Positions 24,706-34,991 of a stretch of DNA of 64,000 nt are shown here, in pieces. The first letter of the stretch is position 1; each line of letters starts with the position of its first letter. Location: contig NZ_JACHXK010000001.1 in the NCBI RefSeq assembly GCF_014192105.1, positions 496,001 through 560,000 on the forward strand, in the 5' to 3' direction. The position numbers were made by a program, and so were the translations under genes. The notes under the pieces were generated by a model. The model was not told the DNA's origin. It did not search any database and saw nothing but the letters and a program-made list of their open reading frames with translations. This DNA comes from Paenibacillus phyllosphaerae (GTDB taxonomy: Bacteria; Bacillota; Bacilli; Paenibacillales; Paenibacillaceae).

Positions 24706-26451
24706 TTATTTATCTTTCGAGTAGTCGCGTTTGCGCGGCTTGATGAGCGAGACGTCAACTTCCTCGTAGGAGATTGTCGGGCCATCCGGCGTCCAAGTTG
24801 CCTTCGTCGTCTTCAGGAACTCCTCGTCGTTACGATCCGGGAAGTCCGGCTTGTAGTGAGCGCCGCGGCTTTCGTTACGGAGCAGCGCGCCTAGCGTCAT
24901 CGCTTCCGACAACTCAAGCATGTTCCACAGCTGACGCGTGAACGCAACGCCTGCATTGTTCCAGCCCGAAGTATCGTTGATGTTGATATTGTTGTAACGA
25001 ACCTTAAGCTCTTTGATCTTCGCGATCGTCTCTTCGAGCTTCTTGTTGAAGCGAACGACGGTCATGTTGTTCGTCATCCACTCGCCAAGCTCTTTGTGAA
25101 GCACGTACGCGTTCTCGGTGCCGTTCATCTTGATGATGCTGTTGTATTTGTCCTGCTGACGCTTAGTCTCGCGATCGAACACCGTCGAGGAGATATCATC
25201 GGTCGACTTCTTCAAACCTTTGATATATTCAACCGCTTTAGGACCCGTAATCATGCCGCCGTAGATGGCGGACAGCAGCGAGTTCGCGCCCAGACGGTTC
25301 GCGCCGTGATACTGGTATTCGCATTCGCCGCAAGCGAACAGGCCTGGAATATTGGTCATTTGGTTGTAATCGACCCACATGCCGCCCATCGAATAGTGGA
25401 CTGCCGGGAAGATTTTCATCGGGATTTTGCGCGGGTCGTCGCCCATGAACTTCTCGTAGATCTCGATGATACCGCCGAGCTTAACGTCTAGCTCCTTCGG
25501 ATCCTTATGCGACAGATCGAGGTAAACCATGTTCTCGCCGTTGATGCCGAGCTTCTGGTCGACGCAGACAGAGAAGATCTCCCTCGTCGCGATGTCCCGC
25601 GGAACCAAGTTGCCGTATGCCGGATACTTCTCTTCGAGGAAGTACCAAGGCTTGCCGTCTTTGTACGTCCAGATCCGGCCGCCTTCGCCGCGCGCGGATT
25701 CGGACATCAGGCGCAGCTTGTCGTCGCCTGGAATCGCTGTCGGGTGAATCTGAATGAATTCGCCGTTCGCGTAGTGAACGCCTTGCTGGTACACGGCAGA
25801 AGCCGCCGTACCTGTATTAATAACCGAGTTGGTCGTTTTGCCGAAAATAATGCCAGGACCGCCGGATGCGAGAATAACTGCATCTGCCGAGAATACGCGC
25901 ACTTCCATCGAGCGCAGATCCTGTGCGGAGACGCCGCGGCACACGCCGTCGTCGTCGAGCACGGCGCCGGTAAACTCCCAGTGCTCATACTTTGTTACAA
26001 GACCCGCAGTCTCCCAGCGGCGTACCTGCTCGTCCAGAGCGTACAGCAGCTGTTGGCCTGTCGTCGCGCCGGCGAACGCCGTACGGTGGTATTGCGTGCC
26101 GCCGAAACGGCGGAAGTCCAGCAAGCCTTCCGGGGTACGGCTGAACATAACGCCCATCCGGTCCATCAGGTGGATAATGCCAGGGGCTGCTTCGCACATG
26201 GCTTTAACCGGCGGTTGGTTCGCCAAGAAGTCGCCGCCATATACGGTATCGTCAAAGTGCTCCCAAGGGGAGTCGCCTTCACCTTTTGTATTTACAGCTC
26301 CGTTGATGCCGCCCTGCGCGCATACGGAGTGGGAACGCTTAACGGGCACGACGGAGAATAGTTCTACATGCACGCCTGCTTCAGCTGCTTTAATTGTAGC
26401 CATCAAGCCGGCGAGACCGCCGCCGACAACGATAATTTTTCTTTTTGCCAT
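24706..26451 (-). CDS. sdhA: succinate dehydrogenase flavoprotein subunit
   Basis: 581 residues. An N-terminal FAD dinucleotide fold (IIVVGGGLAGLMATIKAAEAG) is followed by the FAD-attachment His region in HSVCAQGGINGAVNT, the active-site HPTAIPGDDKL and the C-terminal capping domain. It oxidises succinate to fumarate. It is the middle gene of sdhCAB and of the Bacillus type that lacks SdhD. Ribosome site TAAGGAGCGAAGCATA. Confidence 0.97.
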   Translation of the reverse strand: MAKRKIIVVGGGLAGLMATIKAAEAGVHVELFSVVPVKRSHSVCAQGGINGAVNTKGEGDSPWEHFDDTVYGGDFLANQPPVKAMCEAAPGIIHLMDRMGVMFSRTPEGLLDFRRFGGTQYHRTAFAGATTGQQLLYALDEQVRRWETAGLVTKYEHWEFTGAVLDDDGVCRGVSAQDLRSMEVRVFSADAVILASGGPGIIFGKTTNSVINTGTAASAVYQQGVHYANGEFIQIHPTAIPGDDKLRLMSESARGEGGRIWTYKDGKPWYFLEEKYPAYGNLVPRDIATREIFSVCVDQKLGINGENMVYLDLSHKDPKELDVKLGGIIEIYEKFMGDDPRKIPMKIFPAVHYSMGGMWVDYNQMTNIPGLFACGECEYQYHGANRLGANSLLSAIYGGMITGPKAVEYIKGLKKSTDDISSTVFDRETKRQQDKYNSIIKMNGTENAYVLHKELGEWMTNNMTVVRFNKKLEETIAKIKELKVRYNNININDTSGWNNAGVAFTRQLWNMLELSEAMTLGALLRNESRGAHYKPDFPDRNDEEFLKTTKATWTPDGPTISYEEVDVSLIKPRKRDYSKDK

Positions 26452-26476
26452 TATGCTTCGCTCCTTATCCTAAAGC

Positions 26477-27148
26477 CTAAACGAGATTCGCCCATGCCAG
26501 TGCGGCAGAAGCAGCGTCCTTGAATTCGTCACCGCGGAATGCTGCCAGCGACATCAGGAACATGACAGCGCAGATGACGAAGACGCCCATCCAGATATAA
26601 GAGGAGATACGCTGCGCGCGAGGGCCGATCGTAATGCCCCAGCTAACCAGGAACGCCCACATGCCGTTGCTGAAGTGGAAAGTCGCCGCGATTACCCCGA
26701 TGATGTACATCACGAAGAAGAACGCGTTATTCGCCACATCATGCATCAGGCCGCCAAGCTCTTCATGGGACACATTGCCGAGAGCCACTTGTACGCGGGT
26801 CTGCCACAGATGCCATACGATAAAGATGAACGTAATAACCCCGGAAATACGCTGCAGCGTAAACGCCCAGTTACGGCCATATTGGAAACGGCCCGTGTTG
26901 AGATTGGATTGGTAAGCCACGTACAAGCCGTACACGCCATGGAACAACAGCGGCAGCCAGATGCCGAACAGTTCCAGGAAGAACACGAGCGGCAACTCGT
27001 TCAGGAACGTAACACTATCCTTAAATGCTTCCGGTCCGCCCTCATAGGCCGAGAAGTTGGTGATCATGTGCTCGATGAGGAACAAACCGAGGGGGATCAC
27101 TCCGAGCAGGGAGTGGATCTTGCGTGCTAAATAAGAGTTTCCATTCAT
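26477..27148 (-). CDS. sdhC: succinate dehydrogenase cytochrome b558 subunit
   Basis: 223 residues with five membrane helices, the single-subunit di-haem anchor of Bacillales complex II. Candidate haem His residues lie in RKIHSLLG, FLIEHMITN, LLFHGVYGLY and VWHLWQTRV. It reduces menaquinone. First gene of sdhCAB; start preceded by GAAAGGAGAACGCACAAGTT. Confidence 0.95.
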   Translation of the reverse strand: MNGNSYLARKIHSLLGVIPLGLFLIEHMITNFSAYEGGPEAFKDSVTFLNELPLVFFLELFGIWLPLLFHGVYGLYVAYQSNLNTGRFQYGRNWAFTLQRISGVITFIFIVWHLWQTRVQVALGNVSHEELGGLMHDVANNAFFFVMYIIGVIAATFHFSNGMWAFLVSWGITIGPRAQRISSYIWMGVFVICAVMFLMSLAAFRGDEFKDAASAALAWANLV

Positions 27149-27576
27149 AACTTGTGCGTTCTCCTTTCACGACTTAGAGCTTTCTTTTTCGCTAAAATTC
27201 GCCAAAACACTTAAATTGTAACTCCCGCCCCTAAACAGCGTCAACAAGGTGAAACGAACCGTCGCCTATATGGTCGCACAGGTAAGTTTCATTCCGGAGA
27301 AATACAAGATGATTCGCACCTAATGCGACGTACAAATGCTTGGATTTCAAGGTGAGACGGCGCGAAACTTATCGGAAGTTGTGGTGCGTTTCGTTCCGGA
27401 AAAAATGGATGAAACCGCTACCGCTCACGCGGAGAAAATGCACGTTTCATGCCGTTCATACCTGACACAGTTTATTCACACTTCACATCATACTCCTTTT
27501 GTACTTATAATGGTATTGCGTATTTTTCATTAAAGTTAATAACAATTCTGCATAAGCAATGATCGGAGCGAGAGCG
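27149..27576. other. sdhC/LysR intergenic region
   Basis: Contains the sdh leader and promoter area (no confident hexamers chosen), a pair of dispersed repeat units at 27246-27450, and the start region of the LysR gene with GGAGCGAGAGCG. Confidence 0.5.
27246..27450. repeat. dispersed repeat related to the 100-bp units at 15.2 kb
   Basis: AAGGTGAAAC at 27246 and AAGGTGAGAC at 27349 start two units 103 bp apart. Each contains GTTTC(A/G)TTCCGGA followed by A-rich sequence, as in the 15217-15475 repeat. The interior differs but the GTGAAAC...GTTTCAT pairing is kept in the first unit. Confidence 0.72.
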
Positions 27577-28470
27577 ATGCTAGAAGAATTAAATATGTTT
27601 GCCGTGGTTGTCGACCAATCCAGCATGAATAAAGCTTCTTCGCTGCTAAATTTGTCACAGCCCGCTCTATCCCGCAAAATTGCAAAACTGGAGGAACAGC
27701 TGGGTGTCGAATTGTTCCGGCGCGTCGGCAAACGGCTTGAGTTGACGCGAATGGGCCAGCTGACGTACGAATATGCCGTCGAAACCCGCCAACGCCATCT
27801 GCGCTTCATGCAGCTCGTCGGCGATTATAAGGAAGCCGGACGTTCGACGCTGACGATCGGCGCCTCCCTGACGACGCTCCAAGCCACGTTGCCGGATATG
27901 ATCTGGGCGCTGACGCTGCGCAATCCGGAGCTCGACATTAAAGCGATCACCGGCAAGACGCACGAAATCGTTACGCTCGTTCGCGAAAAACGCGCCGATA
28001 TCGGCATTGTCGCCTCGTTGATCGACGATCAGTCGCTCACCTGCATGCCGCTGTTCGATGATAACCTGGAACTCGTCCTGCCGCGCAACCATTACATGAT
28101 GGACAAGAGCAAGCATGAAATCGCGGACCTGAACGGCCTGCCGATGATTCTCTTCTCCAAAGGAACATGGTACCGGATACTGACCGACGAACTGTTCGAT
28201 AAATACCATCTTCAGCCTGACGTGCGGATGGAGATCGACTCCTTCGAAGCGATTCTAAGGCTGCTGCATACATGCCGCGCCTGCACCTTGCTGCCGCGCT
28301 CTTACCTTCGTCCCCAGCTGCTGGCCGACAACGACTTGACGGTCGTGCGCATCCGCGAGCTCGAAGAGACGAAGCGGACCACGTCTTTGATCCACGCCGG
28401 TTTCGAGAGCATGCCGCCTTCGCTGCGGCAATGGGTCGATGAAATCTCCAAACTGTACAACGGTTCATAA
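27577..28470 (+). CDS. LysR-family transcriptional regulator
   Basis: 297 residues. Helix-turn-helix MFAVVVDQSSMNKASSLLNLSQPALSRKIAKLEEQL and a C-terminal effector domain. The start at 27577 has GGAG 8 nt upstream; an ATG six codons earlier overlaps that site. It diverges from sdhCAB, so sdh or a carbon-metabolism gene could be the target; this is inference only. A terminator follows. Confidence 0.88.
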   Translation: MLEELNMFAVVVDQSSMNKASSLLNLSQPALSRKIAKLEEQLGVELFRRVGKRLELTRMGQLTYEYAVETRQRHLRFMQLVGDYKEAGRSTLTIGASLTTLQATLPDMIWALTLRNPELDIKAITGKTHEIVTLVREKRADIGIVASLIDDQSLTCMPLFDDNLELVLPRNHYMMDKSKHEIADLNGLPMILFSKGTWYRILTDELFDKYHLQPDVRMEIDSFEAILRLLHTCRACTLLPRSYLRPQLLADNDLTVVRIRELEETKRTTSLIHAGFESMPPSLRQWVDEISKLYNGS

Positions 28471-28524
28471 GCCTGCAATCCGGCAACGATCCCTCAACTT
28501 TTTGCTAACTCGATGCATAACAAG

Positions 28525-28560
28525 AAGGACAGCAGCCTCATAAGGGCCCTGTCCTTTATT
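28525..28560 (+). terminator. terminator of the LysR gene
   Basis: AAGGACAG, 16-nt loop, CTGTCCTT then TATTCTT. Confidence 0.8.
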
Positions 28561-28644
28561 CTTACCATATTAGCTTAAGGAATCCATGGCAAGACAATGC
28601 GTGCCATGCTTTATATTCCGTACCATAAAAAACGTATGGATAAA

Positions 28645-29307
28645 TCAGCGAACGATCGTTTCCTCGAATTGCTCGATTCCGGAGTTGGTCCCGATGATAA
28701 CCATGACGTCCTTCTCGGCCAGCACTTCCGTGGCCATCGGCGCGATGATAACGCCCTGCGGCTTGTTGATCGCCACAATGCTGCAGCCGAAGCGCCCGCG
28801 CGGGTTCAGCTCCTGCAGCGACTTGCCGTTCAGGCACTTCGGAACGGCCAATTCGGCAATCGTATAATCTTTGGATAACTCGATATAGTCCAGCAGGTTC
28901 GGGGAGACAAGCTGATGAGCGACGCGAATGCCCATATCCCGCTCGGGATACACCACCCGGTCGACGCCGATTTTCTCCAGCACGCGGCCATGCAGTTCGC
29001 TCAATGCCTTGGCTACGACCTTCTTCACGCCGAGATCCTTCAGGAGGATCGCGGTAAGGATGCTCGCTTGAATATCATCGCCGATCGCGACGACGCCGCA
29101 ATCGAAGTTGCGGACGCCGATCGAGCGAAGCACATCCTCATCCGTCGCCTCTGCGACAACGGCATGCGTAAGGATTTGGCTCAAATCCTGGACGGCCTCT
29201 TCGTCCTTATCTACGCCGAGCACCTCATAACCAAGTTCCACGAGTTCCTTCGCAAGGCTTGAGCCGAAGCGGCCAAGACCAATGATGACAAACTGATTCT
29301 TCTTCAT
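28645..29307 (-). CDS. ktrC: Ktr potassium uptake regulatory subunit
   Basis: 220 residues. An N-terminal RCK domain with the nucleotide loop FVIIGLGRFGSSLAKEL, then an RCK_C domain from about residue 135. KtrA/KtrC rings bind ATP/ADP and gate the KtrB/KtrD membrane subunit; the RCK_C domain of these proteins also binds c-di-AMP. It lies 12 nt after the membrane subunit gene in one operon under a c-di-AMP riboswitch. KtrC rather than KtrA is a guess from gene order and pairing. Confidence 0.9.
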   Translation of the reverse strand: MKKNQFVIIGLGRFGSSLAKELVELGYEVLGVDKDEEAVQDLSQILTHAVVAEATDEDVLRSIGVRNFDCGVVAIGDDIQASILTAILLKDLGVKKVVAKALSELHGRVLEKIGVDRVVYPERDMGIRVAHQLVSPNLLDYIELSKDYTIAELAVPKCLNGKSLQELNPRGRFGCSIVAINKPQGVIIAPMATEVLAEKDVMVIIGTNSGIEQFEETIVR

Positions 29308-29319
29308 CTGTTGTTTCCC

Positions 29320-30672
29320 CTAACCAATCGTAATTTTCCCTTCCGGGTATCTATATAGTTCTTTTTCTGCCCGCGGCCCAAGCGCGTAAGCAAGGGTTAA
29401 TGGGCCGAGACGGCCCGCGAACATCATAAGGCTGATCACGATCTTGCCGAATACGGTCAGTTCAGGCGTGACGCCAAGCGACAAACCAACCGTACCGAAG
29501 GCCGACGTCGTCTCGAACAATATTTTCAAGAACGCTTGATCCTCCGTCGTGGACAGCACCATTGTGACGAAGATGACGAGTGCAAGAGATAGTATGGTAA
29601 TCGTGAGCGCTTTGAAAATCCGTTCACGGGCAAGCCGCATTTGGAACAGCACAATATCTTCCTTGCCTCGGATCATTGCGATAACCGCAGCGATCAGCGT
29701 CGTAAAGGTCGTCGTCTTAATGCCGCCTCCTGTGGAGCCAGGAGAAGCGCCGATAAACATCAAGATGACGATAAAGAATTGAGACGCCTGACGCATAGCA
29801 GCCAGATCTAACGTATTCGGTCCTGCCGTCCTTGGCGCGACGGACTGGAAGAAAGAAGCTAGTAGTTTGCCATCCCATCCTACGCTGCCCAGCGTCGCCT
29901 TATTGGTGAATTCGAAGATAAAGATGACGATTGCACCAACACCAATCAATACGGCTGTGGTCGATAGGACAACCTTCGAGTGAAGCGACAGCCGCTTGCG
30001 CGTCCGGTATTCGATGACATCGGACATGACGATAAAACCAATCCCGCCCAGTACGATGAGCGCCATGGTAACCAGATTAATAATCGGATCGTCGATATAA
30101 CGGGTAAAGCTGGCAAATGGCGTCCCGAATTCGCCGAACAGATCAAATCCGGCATTGTTGAACATCGATACCGCATGCCACATGCCGAAGTAAACCGCTT
30201 GGCCGATGGGCATATCGAATGACCATCGTAAAGCGAACAATAATCCTCCGGCGAATTCAATCGCCAGCGAATAGAAGACGACCTTGCGGATCAACCGGAC
30301 GATGCCTTCCATGCTGCTCTGATTCATGGCTTCCTGGAGAATCAGCCTTTCTTTCAGCGAAATGCGCTTACGGAGGACGATCGCGATCAACGTCGACATG
30401 GTCATGAAGCCGAGGCCCCCGACCTGTATCAGGCAGATGATGATCAATTGTCCCGCTAACGACCAATGAGAGCCGGAATCGACCGTTACCAGTCCGGTTA
30501 CGCATGTCGCCGATGTCGCCGTGAACAGCGCATCGATAATATGGGTTTCGGAGCCGCCCTTAGTCGCGAACGGCAGTGACAGCAGCACGCCTCCAAGCAG
30601 AATGATAGCGGCGAAGCCCACCATCAGTATGCGCGGCGGCGACCATTTGGACAATTTGAAGAATGAAATCAT
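29320..30672 (-). CDS. ktrD: Ktr/Trk potassium transporter membrane subunit
   Basis: 450 residues. It carries four pore-loop repeats of the Trk/Ktr/HKT type, such as TSATCVTGLVTVD, NNAGFDLFG, GASPGSTGGGIKT and TTSAFGTVGLSLG. The ATG at 30672 has GGAGG upstream at a rather long 13 nt; a TTG nine codons earlier is the alternative. It forms a potassium (sodium-assisted) uptake system with the adjacent RCK subunit. Confidence 0.93.
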   Translation of the reverse strand: MISFFKLSKWSPPRILMVGFAAIILLGGVLLSLPFATKGGSETHIIDALFTATSATCVTGLVTVDSGSHWSLAGQLIIICLIQVGGLGFMTMSTLIAIVLRKRISLKERLILQEAMNQSSMEGIVRLIRKVVFYSLAIEFAGGLLFALRWSFDMPIGQAVYFGMWHAVSMFNNAGFDLFGEFGTPFASFTRYIDDPIINLVTMALIVLGGIGFIVMSDVIEYRTRKRLSLHSKVVLSTTAVLIGVGAIVIFIFEFTNKATLGSVGWDGKLLASFFQSVAPRTAGPNTLDLAAMRQASQFFIVILMFIGASPGSTGGGIKTTTFTTLIAAVIAMIRGKEDIVLFQMRLARERIFKALTITILSLALVIFVTMVLSTTEDQAFLKILFETTSAFGTVGLSLGVTPELTVFGKIVISLMMFAGRLGPLTLAYALGPRAEKELYRYPEGKITIG

Positions 30673-30720
30673 GCGCGCATAACGACCTCCGCTTTCCAAG
30701 AATTACCCATTTTTGCGCAC

Positions 30721-30925
30721 AAAAAAAAGCACTGGAACCCCAATGCTGTCTGCGATGAGTCCTGTTCCACACAGCCTACGAGGTTAGCTGACGGATTCGG
30801 GCCTGGAAAGGCAGCCCTATTCGTGCAAGAACGATTGTCCTGCACGAAATTCACCCCATGCTGTCTTCAATGGATAAGGCATGAAGGACAGCGTTATGGT
30901 TCCCCCGTTTTCATCATGAAATTCG
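30721..30925 (-). promoter_or_regulatory. c-di-AMP (ydaO/yuaA) riboswitch upstream of ktrD-ktrC
   Basis: The minus-strand RNA has the conserved blocks AACGGGGGAACCA, TGGGGTGAAT and CCGAATCCGTCAGCTAACCT followed by CGTAGGC. It ends with the terminator AGCATTGGGGTTCCAGTGCT and TTTTTTT at 30721-30747. c-di-AMP binding is known to switch such potassium genes off. Confidence 0.95.
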
Positions 30926-30948
30926 GCTGTTGTATCCAATTGCTACTC

Positions 30949-30977
30949 ATTATAAGTCCGGCATGAAAAAACACCAA
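30949..30977 (-). promoter_or_regulatory. sigma-A promoter of the ktr riboswitch transcript
   Basis: Minus-strand TTGGTG, 17-bp spacer, TATAAT, about 25 bp before the aptamer. Confidence 0.75.
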
Positions 30978-31194
30978 ATGCAAAACGTGCAGAAAAAGCA
31001 CCGAATTGCGGCAAAATACGTATAGGGTATCAACAAATCCTTCTCTTGCTATTATTCTTGACCATTTATCTCGGCGCTGGTCCAATTTGAATGGTTTTTC
31101 TCGCTCTGCCTCGCATATGTATGATAGGGTAAAACCATTGACAAGCTCTTGTATAAAATTTTCACTCTACCCGCGAATGAAATGAGGTGCACGA

Positions 31195-32826
31195 TTGAAT
31201 CAACTAGATCTCAAACCGGATTGGACAAGGTACACCTGGACAGCGTTGGTCTGTGCCATTATTTACTTGTTCGTTCAAGTGCTGCCGGCCACGGTCGGCT
31301 CTTTTACCGGCACAGGAACAGCGCAAGTCATTACGAAGCAGGCAGCCGAACAGGCAGCCGCCCAATTCATTCAAGCGCAATTCGGCGAACAACCGATCAG
31401 CACGCATACCGTGCATCAATCCGACAGTCTCTTCTATGGCTATCTGTCCAAGGAAGATCTGCTGGAGGATTACGACAAGCGCTATGACGCCGATTTTCCG
31501 ACCGATACGTTCCAAGTGACCGCCAAGCTCCCCGATGAGAGCCGATTTTATGTCTATGTTCATATGGAGACCGGGAAGGTCGTCGCCTGGAATAAGCCTG
31601 ATGCGAGTATTGACGAGCAGCTATCTGCCGACCAGTGGCAGGATGAAGCGATTGCTTACGCGGAGCAGCGCGGCTTCCAATCCGGCTCGCTCACGGTGAA
31701 AGATACCGGCGTATCGGACGTCTTGACGCTTGAAGTCAAAGGCGAACAAGCGCATGAAGCCAACCTGACGCTAAAGATTCGCATGATCCAACTAGCTAGC
31801 GGCCAATTCGCCGTCGCGGAATATAAGCCGGAGTTCACCGTGCCCGCTTCCTATACCAGCTACGTTAAGGAGCAGGATAAGCTGGCCAACGGGCTGTCCC
31901 TGATCGGCAGTACGCTGATGTCGTTCGTCCTCTTCGTGCTTGCCATCGTCTACGCCGTGCTGTACCGCAAGCAAACCTCCTTCAACCGCGGTTGGCTGCT
32001 GACCGCGCTGTTCCTATTGATCTACATGGCGAACAACTGGAACATGCTTGACGGACTTGTCGCCAACTACGGCGAGGATGAGAATGCGTTCCTCTACGCC
32101 GTGACCGGCATGGCCATCCAGAGCATCATTACGGTGCTGCTGGCCGCCTCCGTATATTTCTCGCTCGTTGCCGGCGACGGCTTATGGCGCTCCATGGGCA
32201 AACAGCTGTGGCCGCGTATGGGGGAAGCCGGTTATGGCCAGCATGTGTGGGACAGCATGAAGCTCGGGTACCTGATCGCATTCATCCTGCTCGGCATTCA
32301 GACCGTCATCTTCATTGTTCTGGAGCTATCGACCGACGCCTGGTCCACGACGGATGTCATGCAGTCGCCCTATAACTTCGCGGCCCCATGGGTATTCCCG
32401 GCGCTCGCCTGGTGCGCGGCCATCTCGGAGGAAGTGGTATTCCGGCTATTCGGGATTGGGTTGCTGAGAAAATGGTTCAAGAACGCCTTCGTTGCGTCGT
32501 TGATTCCGACCATCATCTGGGCGCTGGGGCATGTCACCTATGCCATCTATCCGTCGACTACGAGGCTGATCGAGCTGACGATCCTGGGCCTTCTGTTCAG
32601 TTTCTTCTTCCTGCGGTACGGGCTGATTACCGTCATCTTCGCTCACGCCGTACTGGATCTGATTATGATGGCCCTCTCCCTCATGTTCCTCGGCTCGGCC
32701 GGCAATATTATCATCGGCCTCTTCTACATGGTCACGCCGGTGTTGGTAGCCGCGCTGATCCGATGGTGGGCCAATAAAAAAGGAAGAGCCCGTGATATCA
32801 CGGCTCCTCCCTCAGTGCTTCAATGA
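31195..32826 (+). CDS. CPBP-family intramembrane metalloprotease
   Basis: 543 residues. One N-terminal membrane helix and an extracytoplasmic region at about residues 45-235 precede seven or more C-terminal helices with the CPBP (Abi/Rce1) motifs: EE in [12 protein letters not shown], the motif-2 His in WALGHVTYA and the motif-3 His in FAHAVLDLI. The family cleaves peptides within the membrane; substrates here are unknown. The start is a TTG with GAGGTG 7 nt upstream. The last 29 nt overlap the convergent uvrC gene, and the terminator of uvrC lies inside this reading frame. Confidence 0.85.
   Translation: MNQLDLKPDWTRYTWTALVCAIIYLFVQVLPATVGSFTGTGTAQVITKQAAEQAAAQFIQAQFGEQPISTHTVHQSDSLFYGYLSKEDLLEDYDKRYDADFPTDTFQVTAKLPDESRFYVYVHMETGKVVAWNKPDASIDEQLSADQWQDEAIAYAEQRGFQSGSLTVKDTGVSDVLTLEVKGEQAHEANLTLKIRMIQLASGQFAVAEYKPEFTVPASYTSYVKEQDKLANGLSLIGSTLMSFVLFVLAIVYAVLYRKQTSFNRGWLLTALFLLIYMANNWNMLDGLVANYGEDENAFLYAVTGMAIQSIITVLLAASVYFSLVAGDGLWRSMGKQLWPRMGEAGYGQHVWDSMKLGYLIAFILLGIQTVIFIVLELSTDAWSTTDVMQSPYNFAAPWVFPALAWCAAISEEVVFRLFGIGLLRKWFKNAFVASLIPTIIWALGHVTYAIYPSTTRLIELTILGLLFSFFFLRYGLITVIFAHAVLDLIMMALSLMFLGSAGNIIIGLFYMVTPVLVAALIRWWANKKGRARDITAPPSVLQ
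32775..32810 (-). terminator. terminator of uvrC, inside the CPBP gene
   Basis: GAGCCGTGATATCACGGGCTC followed on the minus strand by TTCCTTTTTT. It encodes part of the last residues of the opposing gene ([11 protein letters not shown]). Confidence 0.82.
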
Positions 32827-34780
32827 TTTGCGCGGCGAGCTTCTCGCCGATCGACAGCGGCCGGAAATCTTCGATTCCGGCCTCTTTGATTTTTTTGATC
32901 GAGCCAAAATGCTTCAGCAGCGCCTTCCGGCGCTTCTCGCCAATGCCCGGAATCGCATCGAGCTTGGAAGCGATCATCGACTTGCCCCGCTGCTCCCGGT
33001 GGAACGTAATGGCGAAGCGGTGAACCTCGTCTTGAATGCGCTGTAAGAGATAGAACTCCTGGCTGTCGCGCCCAAGCGGCACGATCTCCTGCGATTCGCC
33101 TTTCATGAGCTGCGCCGTCTTATGCTTGTCATCCTTTACGATGCCGCATACGGGAATATTCAAACCCAGCTCGTTCTCCAGAATATCGAGCGCGGCCGAG
33201 ATTTGCCCCTTGCCGCCGTCGACGATGATCAGATCCGGCTGCTGCAGCCCTTCCTTCAGCACCCGTTCATAACGCCTGCGGATCACCTCGCGCATCGTCT
33301 CGTAATCGTCCGGCCCTTGCACGGTCTTCACTTTATATTTGCGGTATTCGTTCTTATCCGGCTTGCCATCGGTGAACACGACCATGGCGGAGACGGGATT
33401 CGTGCCTTGAATATTCGAGTTATCGAATGCTTCGATCCGGTGTACCTGAGCAAGTCCAAGCGCTTGCGCCAAGCCATCGGCCGCCTTGCTCGTACGCTCC
33501 TCGTCGCGTTCGATCAGCTTGAACTTCTCATCCAGTCCAACCTTCGCATTGTTCACTGCCATGAGGACGACATCGCGCTTACGGCCGCGTCTAGGCATGA
33601 AGACTTTCACCTTCAGCCATTTCTGCAGCGCCGTGCGGATCTCTTCGCCCGTGCTGCCGGCAGCAGGCTCGTCTTCTTCCTCGTCCCCCGCGCTGGCAAT
33701 GTCCGTTACGGCTTCATAGGCAGCCGCTGCCTCCGCGATCGACTCCTCCGCCGCCGGCGTATGGTCTGCCTCTGCATCAGGCGCTGCCGCTTCTCCCTGT
33801 TCTTCCGGCGCAGCAGGAATGAGAATCTCCTTCGGCAGTGCCGGATTATCGCTGTAATATTGCGTAACGAACGTCATGAAGTCGTCATAAGGCTCGCCGT
33901 AATACGGGAACATCGTCACGCGCCGCTCGATCAGCTTGCCGCCGCGCATGTACATGATTTGCACGCACATCCAGCCTTTGTCGGTAGCAAAACCGAAGAC
34001 GTCACGGTCCATCGCATCGTTGAGCGTTATCTTCTGCTTCTCCATGATGGCGTCGATCGCCATAATCTGATCCCGGAACTCCTTCGCCCGTTCGAACTCC
34101 AGAGACTCCGCGGCTGCTTCCATCTTCCCCTGCAGCATCTTCCGGACCTCGTCATGCCCGCCGTTCAGGAACTTGGCGATCTCCTGGGTCATCGATTCGT
34201 AGGTGCCCGGCTCTACGTCATACTCGCAAGGCGCGATACATTGGCCAAGGTGATAATACAGGCACACTTTATCGGGCAGCGTGCCGCATTTGCGCAGCGG
34301 ATACAGCCGCTCCAGCAGCTTCATCGTCTGCTGAGCCGCGTAAGCGTTCGGATAAGGGCCGAAATACTTCCCCTTATCCTTGATCACGCGCCGCGTAACC
34401 TCCAGCTTCGGATGCTTCTCGCTCGTTATTTTAATATACGGAAACGTCTTGTCGTCTTTCAGCAGGACATTGTACCGGGGATGATACTGCTTGATTAAGT
34501 TACATTCAAGGATAAGTGCTTCCATGTTGCTCGACGTGACAATATATTCGAAATCCCGAATCTCCGATACGAGACGCTGGGTTTTGCCGTTATGGCTTCC
34601 GTTAAAATAGGACCGGACGCGGTTCTTCAGCACCTTGGCCTTGCCCACGTAGATAATCGTCCCGTCCCCATTCTTCATTAAATAACAACCGGGCTGGTCC
34701 GGCAGCAAGGCCAGCTTGCTTCGTATATGTTCGGCCGCCTGTTCCTTCGCCGAACGGTTCTTGCTTTCCTTCTGCTCCAG
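32798..34780 (-). CDS. uvrC: excinuclease ABC subunit C, apparent CTG start
   Basis: 660 residues from the inferred CTG at 34780. Domains: GIY-YIG nuclease ([12 protein letters not shown]...[14 protein letters not shown]), Cys cluster region, UVR motif ([18 protein letters not shown]), RNase H-like second nuclease ([23 protein letters not shown]) and C-terminal HhH. An Ala/Glu-rich insert of about 60 residues at roughly 323-381 separates the halves and makes the protein longer than the B. subtilis one. The frame upstream reaches a TAG with no ATG, GTG or TTG; the CTG has AAGGAGGGG 8 nt before it. The only TTG (34708) lacks a ribosome site and would start right at the nuclease domain. Confidence 0.93.
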   Translation of the reverse strand: MEQKESKNRSAKEQAAEHIRSKLALLPDQPGCYLMKNGDGTIIYVGKAKVLKNRVRSYFNGSHNGKTQRLVSEIRDFEYIVTSSNMEALILECNLIKQYHPRYNVLLKDDKTFPYIKITSEKHPKLEVTRRVIKDKGKYFGPYPNAYAAQQTMKLLERLYPLRKCGTLPDKVCLYYHLGQCIAPCEYDVEPGTYESMTQEIAKFLNGGHDEVRKMLQGKMEAAAESLEFERAKEFRDQIMAIDAIMEKQKITLNDAMDRDVFGFATDKGWMCVQIMYMRGGKLIERRVTMFPYYGEPYDDFMTFVTQYYSDNPALPKEILIPAAPEEQGEAAAPDAEADHTPAAEESIAEAAAAYEAVTDIASAGDEEEDEPAAGSTGEEIRTALQKWLKVKVFMPRRGRKRDVVLMAVNNAKVGLDEKFKLIERDEERTSKAADGLAQALGLAQVHRIEAFDNSNIQGTNPVSAMVVFTDGKPDKNEYRKYKVKTVQGPDDYETMREVIRRRYERVLKEGLQQPDLIIVDGGKGQISAALDILENELGLNIPVCGIVKDDKHKTAQLMKGESQEIVPLGRDSQEFYLLQRIQDEVHRFAITFHREQRGKSMIASKLDAIPGIGEKRRKALLKHFGSIKKIKEAGIEDFRPLSIGEKLAAQIIEALREEP

Positions 34781-34924
34781 GTCGCTCCCCTCCTTAAGCT
34801 TCCAAGTCGACTACCTCTTGAACTGTTCTTATTGTACCACAGCGAACAACTGTTTGCTCCATAACCCATGCACCGTCCAAGCGGCAAAGATTTCAAACTT
34901 GTCCAATCAAATGCAAGGATCAGC

Positions 34925-34954
34925 TTTACATTTAATTTGATTGTTGGGTATACT
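34925..34954 (+). promoter_or_regulatory. sigma-A promoter of yqzM
   Basis: TTTACA, 18-bp spacer, TATACT, about 40 bp before the yqzM start. Confidence 0.6.
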
Positions 34955-34991
34955 AGGGGAAGCAATCTTCGTCCGAGGAGGAACTGTAGCA

